From contig CAJWRP010000012.1 in the NCBI GenBank assembly GCA_913046025.1, forward strand, positions 1 to 13,479: 13,479 nucleotides of DNA, read 5' to 3'. Positions 1-5,965 of this stretch are shown one piece after another. Both the position numbers and the translations under genes were made by a program. Position 1 is the stretch's first letter; every line of letters begins with the position of its first letter. This DNA comes from an uncultured Chloroflexota bacterium. GTDB lineage: Bacteria > Chloroflexota > Dehalococcoidia > SAR202 > UBA11138. Under the pieces are notes generated by a model. That model saw only the letters and a list, made by a program, of their open reading frames with translations, did no database searches and had not been told where the DNA came from.

Positions 1-2
1 GG

Positions 3-425
3 GCCCGGCTCGGTTCCAACGCGTTGCTAGTTTGCGGTGAGGTGGACACCGACCCGCCAAGTCCGGTATTTCGCGATCTGGTGAATGCAGGCCTGATCGA
101 CGGCTACCAGCCTGATATCGTGGTCGCAGGATTCTCCCGCTGGCAGAGACTGGAGGAATGGCTGAAGCCAACGGGCGTGAGAGCGCAGCCTCGCAACTTC
201 GGCAATGCCAACTTCGGGACCAGGGCCGCTCTGGTGTTCGGCGCGGCCTCTCCGACCTTTTTGATGCTGGAGGACGAGCGTTACCTTCCCAACGTGTACG
301 CTCCCGACGACGTATCGTTCGCTGATGGTGTTTACTCGGTTCCATCCGGCCTAGGCCTGGGGCTGGCAATAGACACGGACCTGTACCAGCAGAAGTACGC
401 GGGCTACGAAGTGCGTGTAATCTAG
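3..425 (+). CDS. Enolase-superfamily (mandelate racemase/muconate lactonizing type) enzyme, C-terminal part
   Basis: This is the 3' end of a gene that begins left of the window; the frame is open from base 3 and ends at TAG 423-425. The visible 140 residues match the end of the TIM barrel and the C-terminal cap segment of the mandelate racemase/muconate lactonizing family, whose members abstract a proton alpha to a carboxylate on acid-sugar-like substrates using Mg2+. CGE (fragment residues 11-13) carries the usual third metal-ligand Glu. QPDIVVAGF (36-44) is the conserved Asp-containing strand. VPSGLGLGLAID near the end matches the usual VPxGPGLGxxxD. Where many members have His (PHNF-like), this protein reads QPRNFGN, with Arg at fragment residue 64, so that acid/base His seems absent. 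The substrate cannot be told. The family call is firm; the subgroup is open. Confidence 0.85.
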   Translation, partial: ARLGSNALLVCGEVDTDPPSPVFRDLVNAGLIDGYQPDIVVAGFSRWQRLEEWLKPTGVRAQPRNFGNANFGTRAALVFGAASPTFLMLEDERYLPNVYAPDDVSFADGVYSVPSGLGLGLAIDTDLYQQKYAGYEVRVI

Positions 426-456
426 ATTCATGTTTTCCAGAGATCTTTTGCAAAAC

Positions 457-484
457 GCAGCCGATAATGTGGCAAGCTTTTTTT
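457..484 (+). terminator. Possible weak intrinsic terminator after the enolase-superfamily gene
   Basis: Thirty bases past the stop codon, GCAGCC (457-462) can pair with GGCAAGC (471-477) around an 8-base loop, with an A/AA bulge, and seven T follow directly (478-484). The stem is short, so this is tentative. Confidence 0.35.
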
Positions 485-603
485 CGAATGGATTTTCGTT
501 GTTGTGAGGCCAAGCTCCCGTGGCAGGCAGACGAACGGAGAGCAGTGGGGATATTTAAGTAGTCAACGGCAACGAACGGCGATATGGGATAGGTTAGTCA
601 TGA

Positions 604-693
604 GCATCTTATTCTCAAGCGTCGAAACTGTCCCCATTGGTTTCGTTATTAATTTCCCTGGGGATATGGGACTGGGGCTGAGAAATAAGATGC
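604..693. repeat. Imperfect palindrome of about 90 bases
   Basis: GCATCTTATTCTC (604-616) is complementary to GAGAAATAAGATGC (680-693) apart from one extra A. Further in, GTCCCCAT (630-637) is complementary to ATGGGAC (666-672) apart from one missing base. The two blocks are nested in the right order to form one long interrupted hairpin. It could be a small hairpin-type mobile element, a structured RNA or a decayed regulatory site; the sequence does not decide. Confidence 0.45.
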
Positions 694-859
694 GGAATAT
701 CCCGCTGACGGCAACAGTTGCTGCGGCATCACTATCCGTGCTATACAGTCAGCCTGGCACCCGATAAATTGCAGATTCTATGCATTTCGATGTAAGTATA
801 AAGTTGGCCCAATTGATGCGTGACCATAGTGCGGCACATTAGGGAAATGGAGGACAGAA

Positions 860-1279
860 TTGTCGATCAGCATAACTGGGGAAATGCGAGACTTGATCAA
901 CGGTGCCCTTGCTGACGGTCTAGTGACTTCAGTGGGGACCTCGTCAATGAACAGTATTCCACAAATCAGTTTGAAGGGCAGCATAGCGGTCTATGACGAG
1001 CAGACTATGTCCTGGTGGGAACGCTCATCGCGTTCATCCATGGAAAACATCTCTGAAAATCCCAATGTTGTCGTTTTCTATCGGAACCCTGAGAAGCGCA
1101 TAAACTGGCGTTTTCATGGCACCACATTAACATACGAGTCAGGAGAGGTCTGGGAGAAAGTAATGAGCATCACGCCCCAGCCCGAATTGGACAGAGACCC
1201 GCAGCGCAACGGCGTGGCGGTACTGGTGAAGATTGACAAGATAACAGAGCTCTCAGGAAACGTTCTGCAACAGAAATAG
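860..1279 (+). CDS. Pyridoxamine 5'-phosphate oxidase-like (FMN/F420 split-barrel) protein
   Basis: The 139-residue protein has the length and pattern of small split-barrel flavin proteins related to pyridoxamine phosphate oxidase. It has an N-terminal helix, then VGTSSMNSIPQ (residues 25-35) as a first barrel strand, MSWWERSSRSSMENISENP (50-68), VVVFYRNP (70-77) and NWRFHGT (82-88), the typical run of strands around the cofactor. Such proteins bind FMN, F420 or heme and catalyse varied redox reactions; which one applies here is not visible. The start is TTG at 860, chosen because GGAGG (849-853) lies six bases upstream; the ATG at 847 is in another frame. It stands alone between two non-coding stretches, so context says little about its role. 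The family is fairly sure, the reaction unknown. Confidence 0.8.
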   Translation: MSISITGEMRDLINGALADGLVTSVGTSSMNSIPQISLKGSIAVYDEQTMSWWERSSRSSMENISENPNVVVFYRNPEKRINWRFHGTTLTYESGEVWEKVMSITPQPELDRDPQRNGVAVLVKIDKITELSGNVLQQK

Positions 1280-1340
1280 ACTTATATATATTTGGAGACC
1301 AAATTTCTAAGCGGCCAATATTAATTCAATGTTGGTTGTG

Positions 1341-1371
1341 CGCGAGAGTTCGACTCTCCCCGTCTCCACCA
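1341..1371 (+). other. Detached 3' end of a tRNA or tmRNA gene (possible att scar)
   Basis: GAGAG (1344-1348), TTCGACT (1349-1355) and CTCCC (1356-1360) form a T-arm with a standard 7-base TTCRANN loop and one A-C mismatch in the stem. CGTCTCC (1361-1367) would be the acceptor 3' strand, followed by A (1368) and an encoded CCA (1369-1371). No D-arm or anticodon arm lies upstream, although GGAGAC at 1294-1299 could pair with GTCTCC. The acceptor sequence ending CTCCACCA resembles many tmRNA 3' ends. tRNA and tmRNA 3' ends are common integrase targets, and integration leaves a copied 3' fragment at one end of the element; that origin is inferred. Confidence 0.55.
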
Positions 1372-1405
1372 TGAGGATTCGGTATTTGCTGCAGGCGATC
1401 CTCAT
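1371..1405. repeat. 8-bp perfect inverted repeat next to the tRNA-like end
   Basis: ATGAGGAT (1371-1378) and ATCCTCAT (1398-1405) are perfect inverted copies, 19 bases apart, starting at the last A of the encoded CCA. They could be recombinase arm sites or a hairpin; there is no T-run after them to make a terminator. Confidence 0.4.
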
Positions 1406-1594
1406 GCCCGGCACTCTAACTCAATGCGATCCATGTGATCCACCACGAAGTCGTTTCAGACAGATGACATGCGTCTTTAATGGAATTAAGTTCCATCTGG
1501 GAAAAATCGGTTTACTCATCCCTTGCCGTGTGTAAGGCATCTCTGGGTATCAAAGTTCGATCAATCTGGAATAAAACCGCGGGAGGAGTAGATA

Positions 1595-1717
1595 ATGTCT
1601 CGAATAAGTACCATTGAAAAGAAAGTCAACTCGCTTGAAGGCTTCAGCATCAAGATCCGTAACCTGCAAGGCGAGAAAGTCATCAACGGAACCGGCAAGA
1701 CTGTGTACCAGGCCTGA
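1595..1717 (+). CDS. Small hypothetical protein of 40 residues at the head of the amidase cluster
   Basis: An ATG at 1595 follows an excellent Shine-Dalgarno (GGGAGGAG, 1581-1588) by six bases, and the frame runs 40 codons to TGA 1715-1717. The product begins MSRISTIEKKVNSLEGFSIK, charged and helix-like at first, with a beta-like IKIRNLQGEKV stretch after it. From memory this resembles the first ~30 residues of small accessory proteins of about 70-100 residues of unknown function, so it may be a truncated copy. No domain could be assigned. It ends 61 bases before the amidase start on the same strand and may share its transcript. The strong ribosome binding site argues that it is, or recently was, translated. 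Confidence 0.5.
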   Translation: MSRISTIEKKVNSLEGFSIKIRNLQGEKVINGTGKTVYQA

Positions 1718-1778
1718 ATCCACTTCAAATCCCCAGTTTAACCGCAACTCTCAGAATATGTATCAAAAGGAATCCACC

Positions 1779-3137
1779 ATGACTGAACCTTTCGACCTAA
1801 CGATATCTCAGGCAGCAAAACAGATACATGAGGGCGCGTTGTCACCCGTCGCACTAATGGAGTCTTTGTTGCAACGAGTCGCGGCCCTCGAACCAAAACT
1901 GAATGTATGGGTGACTCTCGATCCTTATACTGCCCTGGAGGCCGCGAGAAAGAGCGAAAGAGAGCTCGGCCAGAGCGGACCCATCGGCCCTTTACACGGG
2001 ATACCTGTGGGAATCAAAGACATCATCTACACAAAAGGTGTCAAAACGACCTGCTGCTCGCCAATCTATGCCGACTTCGTGCCGGATTATGATGCCACAG
2101 TGATCTCTCGTCTCAAGAGAGCTGGAGCCATAATAATGGGCAAAACGGTGACTACCCAGTTCGCCAGCGGTGACCCTTCGCCTACTCGGAACCCCTGGAA
2201 TATTGAGCACACGCCCGGCGGTTCTAGCAGCGGATCCGCGGCTGGCACAGCAGCAAGGATGTTCCCCGCTTCCCTCGGCACACAGACAGGCGGATCTGTG
2301 CTGAGACCTGCCTCTTACAATGGCGTCGTTGGCCTGAAGCCGACCTTCGGTCTCATCAGCAAGTACGGTGTTTATCCACTGTCCTGGTCTTTGGATACGG
2401 TAGGCGCCTTGACACGGTCTGTGGAGGACGCAGCTCTTATGCTGAACGCCCTGGCGGGATATGACGAGAACGACCTCTACTCGGCAAATCACCCTGATAC
2501 GGATTACTACCTTTCGATAGGCGCTCAGCATGAGCCACCCCGAATCGGTGTATTAAGGCAATACTTCGAGGAAAGGGCTGACGATGAGGTCTGGAGCCAT
2601 ACGATGGATGTCGTAAAACGGCTCAGCAGATCCGGCGCTTCGGTAGAAGAAGTAAATGTGCTGACCAGCTTCGATGCGCTTATGGATGCACGTGGAATCA
2701 TAGGCCCAGCTGAGTCTGCCGAGATACACGCCGACAATTTTGCTGTCCGTCCAGACGACTACTCTCCAGTTATACGCTCGGGAATTGAAAGAGGCATGTC
2801 TGCTTCGGCGATCAGCTACATACAGGCCGAGAACACCAGACGGCGATTCCGTCAGGATATGGCAGAGGCGATCAAGAAATTTGACGTGTTTCTTACACCG
2901 TCGACGCCAACGCCCGCTCCCAAAGACCTAAACACAACCGGTAATGCCATGTTCCAGGCGCCTTGGACGGCTGGCGGATTCCCAACCATCACTATTCCGT
3001 CGGGCATCAGCGCAAGCGGCCTACCACTTGGAACGCAGTTGGCATCAGCACACTTTGGTGAAGAAAGGCTCTTGGCGTCTGCTCACTGGTGCGAGCAGGT
3101 GTTGGGCTTCAATTCCACCCCACCTGTCATGAGTTGA
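1779..3137 (+). CDS. Amidase-signature family hydrolase
   Basis: This 452-residue protein has the full amidase-signature core: GIPVGIKDII (residues 74-83) with the catalytic Lys80, PGGSSSGSAAG (146-156) with the cis-Ser at 149, and TQTGGSVLRPAS (168-179) with the nucleophile Ser173. The spacing of Lys to cis-Ser (69) and cis-Ser to nucleophile (24) is that of the known Ser-cisSer-Lys triad. The family hydrolyses C-N bonds of amides, including carbamoyl compounds and indole acetamide; the substrate here is unknown. ATG 1779 was chosen over the in-frame ATG at 1758 and the TTG at 1614 because AAGGA (1767-1771) lies seven bases before it and family homology starts there. A hydantoinase-type gene follows after 113 bases, suggesting joint use of cyclic and linear amides. 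It is not GatA-like in context, as no gatB or gatC is nearby. Confidence 0.9.
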   Translation: MTEPFDLTISQAAKQIHEGALSPVALMESLLQRVAALEPKLNVWVTLDPYTALEAARKSERELGQSGPIGPLHGIPVGIKDIIYTKGVKTTCCSPIYADFVPDYDATVISRLKRAGAIIMGKTVTTQFASGDPSPTRNPWNIEHTPGGSSSGSAAGTAARMFPASLGTQTGGSVLRPASYNGVVGLKPTFGLISKYGVYPLSWSLDTVGALTRSVEDAALMLNALAGYDENDLYSANHPDTDYYLSIGAQHEPPRIGVLRQYFEERADDEVWSHTMDVVKRLSRSGASVEEVNVLTSFDALMDARGIIGPAESAEIHADNFAVRPDDYSPVIRSGIERGMSASAISYIQAENTRRRFRQDMAEAIKKFDVFLTPSTPTPAPKDLNTTGNAMFQAPWTAGGFPTITIPSGISASGLPLGTQLASAHFGEERLLASAHWCEQVLGFNSTPPVMS

Positions 3138-3250
3138 GTGGAAAAGGCTCGGACCAACTCTATCGAATAATCTGCTCGGAGATGCGGAGCATCGTTAGCA
3201 TTTTGATGATCAAGCCATCGAATGAGCGAACCTCCATGAAAGGATTAATC

Positions 3251-4663
3251 ATGACGATCCCCACCGTTGATACCGTAGTGCACGGGGGCACAGTCGCCTT
3301 CTCCACACAGGCTTACGAAGCGAGCATAGCCATCAAAGGTGAACGCATTGTCGCTGTTGGGCCACACGAAATGATGCCTAAAGCAGATACTTACATAAAT
3401 GCAACCGGAAAGTACGTGCTGCCTGGTGCGATCGATTGCCACGTTCACGTTCGCCCTAGCCCCGGAGACGACTGGACGGTAGTCACCCGGGCGGCTGCGT
3501 TGGCCGGGCTGACCACAATCATCCCTTTCGGAGAATACGATGCAGCGAATGAGGAATCGCTTCCTAAGGCCATCAAGCGTTGGCGGGGAGAAGCCGAGAC
3601 TGAAGCGCTGGTGGACTACGGCTTTCATTACATTCTGAGCAACACGCCCTACATCATTGACAGCGTAGCCGAGGCCATGAGTATGGGTGTGACCTCCTTC
3701 AAAATGTTCATGACGTACGACCATAGGGTGACTGATTCGTTCATAGCTAGAGTCATGGACATAGTCGGCGCTAACGGCGGCGTGGTTCAGCTTCATGCTG
3801 AGAATGGCGACGTCATCGAATACTTGATGAACAAGGCATTGGCCGAAGGTCGTACAAAACCTACGGATTTCCCTGGGACGTGTCCCCCATGGGCTGAAGC
3901 CGAGGCCATTAATCGCGGCATTCTGATGGGAGCCATGACCAACTGCCCCACGTATATTGTCCATCTCACGACGCAGCTTGGACTGGAACGAATAAAGGAC
4001 GCCCAACGACAAGGGCAGCGCGTATGGACTGAAACCTGTCCACAATACCTGCTGCTGGACGAGACAGCATTGGAGAGTCTGGGGCCCTTCGCAAAGATAG
4101 GTCCGCCTCTGCGTCCCGCAGATGGGGTGAACCAGAACGCGCTGTGGGAGGGAACGGCCAACGGTTATATATCAACTATCGGTAGCGATCACGCCCCCGG
4201 GAATACAGCCATGAAGGAACTCGGATGGGACAATGTATTCCGTGCGCCAAATGGTGACCCCATCCCCTTCGGTGCACCTTCCATCGAGACTATCGTACCT
4301 TTGGTTTTCTCCGAGGGCGTGAAGAAGCGCGGGCTGCCTATTTGGTGGATGGCACGTATGATGGCTGAAAATCCAGCGCGGATCTTCGGCCTTTATCCTC
4401 GCAAAGGTGTAATACAGCCTGGTTCGGATGCTGATCTGCTCATCATAGACCCTGATGCGGAAGCAATAATTCATGCCGCGTACCACCAGAGCACTACGGG
4501 CTATACTCCTTACGAGAACTGGAATGTCTTGGGAAAGCCTTGGATGACTATACTCCGAGGTAACGTCCTGTTGAATAACGACAAGTTGGAGCAGAATCCT
4601 GGTTTTGGTAAGTTCATCCCGTCGGGCGGCCCCCTTCCTCCTATCGCTGGACGAGTCGATTAG
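3251..4663 (+). CDS. Dihydropyrimidinase/hydantoinase-type cyclic amidohydrolase
   Basis: The 470-residue product is a full-length member of the dihydropyrimidinase/hydantoinase/allantoinase branch of the amidohydrolase superfamily, which opens cyclic amide rings with a two-metal centre. All expected ligands are present: HVH (His64, His66), Lys151 in TSFKMFMTY (the residue that is carbamylated), His182 in LHAENG, His238 in YIVHLTT, and Asp313 in GSDHAP. The C-terminal part shows the usual MAENPARIFGLYPRKG and GSDADLLIIDPD segments. ATG 3251 follows AAAGGA (3239-3244) by six bases; an in-frame ATG at 3236 would add five residues. It lies between the amidase and a cupin on one strand. Whether the substrate is a hydantoin, dihydropyrimidine, allantoin or another ring cannot be told; the enzyme class is secure. 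Confidence 0.92.
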   Translation: MTIPTVDTVVHGGTVAFSTQAYEASIAIKGERIVAVGPHEMMPKADTYINATGKYVLPGAIDCHVHVRPSPGDDWTVVTRAAALAGLTTIIPFGEYDAANEESLPKAIKRWRGEAETEALVDYGFHYILSNTPYIIDSVAEAMSMGVTSFKMFMTYDHRVTDSFIARVMDIVGANGGVVQLHAENGDVIEYLMNKALAEGRTKPTDFPGTCPPWAEAEAINRGILMGAMTNCPTYIVHLTTQLGLERIKDAQRQGQRVWTETCPQYLLLDETALESLGPFAKIGPPLRPADGVNQNALWEGTANGYISTIGSDHAPGNTAMKELGWDNVFRAPNGDPIPFGAPSIETIVPLVFSEGVKKRGLPIWWMARMMAENPARIFGLYPRKGVIQPGSDADLLIIDPDAEAIIHAAYHQSTTGYTPYENWNVLGKPWMTILRGNVLLNNDKLEQNPGFGKFIPSGGPLPPIAGRVD

Positions 4664-4701
4664 TAAAGTCAGTTTAGATCTACCCTACATTGAGGTTCAC
4701 G

Positions 4702-4809
4702 ATGTTCTTACGTATGTACATCGGTGACGACGGCCAAACTCGTCTCGAGGAGATGATATGGACAGCGGTCCGAATGCCTTTCAGGAAGCGCAACTGGCGT
4801 CAGAGTTGA
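4702..4809 (+). pseudogene. Frameshifted 5' part of the cupin gene
   Basis: An ATG at 4702 follows GAGG (4692-4695) by six bases and reads MFLRMYIGDDGQTRLEEM before running out of frame to TGA 4807-4809. RMYIGDDGQTRLEE closely fits the N-terminal strand I recall from small cupins of the RMYTGxDGxSHFE type, whose remainder is found one frame away at 4758-5033. The join must fall near GAGATGATATG (4750-4760), equal to one missing base or two extra. So gene 4702-5033 is either broken or carries a sequencing or assembly error; programmed frameshifting is less likely, as no slippery run is seen. Confidence 0.6.
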
Positions 4810-5033
4810 AATTTAGGAATAACATTCCAGACAACCTAGATCGGTGGCATAATTCTCCACGTCGACAGCGGGTCATCATGCTGGAAGAGTCGTTCATGAC
4901 GATAAGTGTCGGAGACGGTTCGTCACGAACACTGGAGGCAGGTAACGTGCTTCTTGCAGAAGACGTGTCCGGCCAGGAGTATAGGACTGTCGTGACCAGC
5001 GGATGGCCTAGGGCAATGGTACCTATAGATTGA
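4758..5033 (+). CDS. Small cupin-domain protein (5' end in another frame)
   Basis: The 91-residue frame carries most of a small one-domain cupin: DRWHNSPRRQRVIMLEES (residues 28-45), the ISVGDGSSRTLEAGNVLLAEDV core (49-70), then GQEYRTVVTSGWPRAMVPI. Family relatives usually read G-x-GH at the EYRT position, so the second-motif His is lacking and metal binding is doubtful. ATG 4758 has its own GAGGAG (4747-4752) five bases upstream, so this shorter frame could be translated by itself even though the family's N-terminal strand sits upstream in another frame (4702 onward). It is the last gene of the amidase-hydantoinase run, 38 bases after the hydantoinase stop if counted from 4702. Cupins of this sort have no fixed function. 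The fold is likely; gene integrity is doubtful. Confidence 0.65.
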   Translation: MDSGPNAFQEAQLASELKFRNNIPDNLDRWHNSPRRQRVIMLEESFMTISVGDGSSRTLEAGNVLLAEDVSGQEYRTVVTSGWPRAMVPID

Positions 5034-5267
5034 TTGCGGGCCTGAGCATCATGAGAAGAGACTAATTGTCGTAGCTTGGGGGACTTTGACCTCGGGAATT
5101 TGCTCCAATTTGTTTTATTGAGGCGCAGGTGAATAATAAATACAGGGAGGTATGCTCGGGATAGCAGCATAGAGGTCACATATATAGATGAATTCCCGCA
5201 ACTTTATTTTCCCAGAAAGCCGTCCGAGGGAGGAAACTCCCAGCCTTGAAGAGGTTGAACCTGGCCA
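5034..5267. other. Non-coding stretch, probably decayed coding DNA
   Basis: No intact gene was seen. A 44-codon frame on + (ATG 5188 to TGA 5322) overlaps the antisense ABC-ATPase relic and is probably chance. On the minus strand, beyond the stop at 5268-5270, the same frame still reads GRLSGKIKLREF (roughly 5190-5225), which might be a very eroded continuation of the ATPase. Confidence 0.4.
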
Positions 5268-5417
5268 CTATGTTAGTTGGCTTTTGCCGCATCCGCTCTC
5301 CACCACAATACTGAGGGCCTGACCTGCGAATACTTCAAAACTGGCACAATCCACGGCTACCACAGTACCCTCATCAAGAGGGAAGTGAGTATTAAGATTT
5401 CTCACCGCCAATAATGG
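5268..5417 (-). pseudogene. Relic of an oligopeptide/dipeptide ABC-transporter ATPase (OppD/DppD type), N-terminal piece
   Basis: Read on the minus strand from 5417, the frame gives [17 protein letters not shown], then [20 protein letters not shown], then VVESGCGKS, and stops at TAG (5270-5268). This is the standard start of an OppD/DppD ATPase: LLEVRxLxTHF, EGxVxAVDGVSFxV, xxGIVGESGCGKS. The Walker A motif is preserved as ESGCGKS, but the first Gly of the P-loop is Val. Nothing recognisable of the Q-loop, signature motif or Walker B follows, and no initiator is evident upstream (an in-frame TAA lies about 14 codons before PLLAV). About 50 of the usual ~330 residues remain. It lies antisense to its neighbours in an otherwise empty stretch, so it is a dead fragment left by deletion. 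Confidence 0.75.
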
Positions 5418-5869
5418 CTCATCTTGGCATCGGTGACATTCATTTCGTAATTAGGCATATAGTTCCATCATCTGAATCTCGCTTAATAGGCAATGACAAT
5501 GCGCGACTCGTTTTCTTCGTGGTTTTTATTTGTGCAGCCTACGGGAAGAACAGCAGCCATATGGAACAACTTGAACTTGGCCTTACAAAGCCAACCGCTT
5601 ATTCTCCTGATACCTATGGTATGGCTGTTCATATTGTGGATGCTGCTAGTCATGATAGTTAGAGCCGTGGCCTATCCGGTAATTGAATTGAATTGATTCG
5701 TTCGTTCGCAGATTCAAACTGACTGCTGGCCATAAGGCAATCTCATCTGGCTGGTATTGACCTGCATTAGAACGGGTTCCCCACAATTTACAGGTTAGGG
5801 CAATGCACAAGTATCGCAGACGTCTTGGATGGATCTAGATGGTAAGCACAAGAATAGAGGTAACTTTTC
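5418..5869. other. Non-coding or decayed stretch before the ribosome-protection gene
   Basis: No gene was recognised. A + frame at 5493-5696 has a hydrophobic run (LILLIPMVWLFILWMLLVMI) that could span a membrane, but it has only a poor ribosome binding site and no known family; it may be chance or a remnant. On the minus strand, where a permease gene might be expected upstream of the ATPase relic, only broken frames are seen. A weak promoter-like pair (TTGACC 5757-5762, CACAAT 5782-5787, spacer 19) and a 12-codon ORF (ATG 5803, TAG 5836-5838) lie near its right end. Confidence 0.4.
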
Positions 5870-5965
5870 GTGTCAAGCAAGGTCGAACATCTCAAGATGA
5901 TACAGGAGATCATCAACCGCAATCTACACCGGAAATTGCACCTGTTCACAGGAAATGACGTTTAG
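5870..5965 (+). CDS. Short 31-residue ORF overlapping the ribosome-protection gene
   Basis: A GTG at 5870, preceded by AGAGG (5856-5860), opens a 31-codon frame that ends at TAG 5963-5965. The G of this stop is the first base of the next gene's GTG start (TAGTG), a layout typical of translational coupling. The peptide runs VSSKVEHLKMIQEIINRNLH and then RKLHLFTGNDV. EHLKMIQxxINR recalls, from memory, the first residues of a family of small bacterial membrane proteins that open LEHLKMIQxVINRM, so it could be a truncated remnant. It could also act as a leader peptide, since tet(M)-type genes elsewhere are preceded by one. No repressor or attenuator hairpin was seen clearly. Translation is plausible; the function is open. 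Confidence 0.45.
   Translation: MSSKVEHLKMIQEIINRNLHRKLHLFTGNDV

Larger units (their letters stand above)
426..859. other. Non-coding stretch of 434 bases
   Basis: No gene was recognised here on either strand. An 87-codon open frame at 504-767 on + has no ribosome binding site and no family-like sequence and is probably chance. The stretch holds the weak terminator at 457-484 and the imperfect palindrome at 604-693. A good Shine-Dalgarno (GGAGG 849-853) at its right end serves the next gene. Confidence 0.5.
1280..1594. other. Non-coding stretch with a tRNA/tmRNA scar and inverted repeats
   Basis: There is no convincing gene in these 315 bases; the 68-codon open frame 1329-1535 runs through the tRNA-like piece and lacks family resemblance. 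What is visible is an AT-rich run (1281-1293), the tRNA/tmRNA 3' end at 1341-1371, an 8-bp inverted repeat directly after it, a second short hairpin (ATGGAA 1480-1485 with TTCCAT 1491-1496), and the strong Shine-Dalgarno GGGAGGAG (1581-1588) of the next ORF. Confidence 0.5.

Noticed and set aside
504..767. 87-codon ORF on +
   Set aside because: No ribosome binding site and no recognisable family; it runs through the palindrome.
1294..1371. A complete tRNA gene
   Set aside because: GGAGAC can pair with GTCTCC, but the middle has no D-arm or anticodon arm; only the 3' end is tRNA-like.
1614..1778. Upstream extension of the amidase frame to a TTG at 1614
   Set aside because: The added 55 residues are basic and low in hydrophobic pattern, overlap the well-started 40-codon ORF, and have no family match; ATG 1779 has a ribosome binding site and homology begins there.
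3245..4045. 266-codon minus-strand ORF opposite the hydantoinase gene
   Set aside because: A shadow of the well-supported coding frame on the other strand, with no family character.
4253..4263. TGGTGACCCC as a second copy of the tRNA-Lys 3' end (att repeat)
   Set aside because: Only about ten bases match, and they fall inside a conserved coding segment of the hydantoinase gene; no longer repeat of the tRNA end was found in the window.
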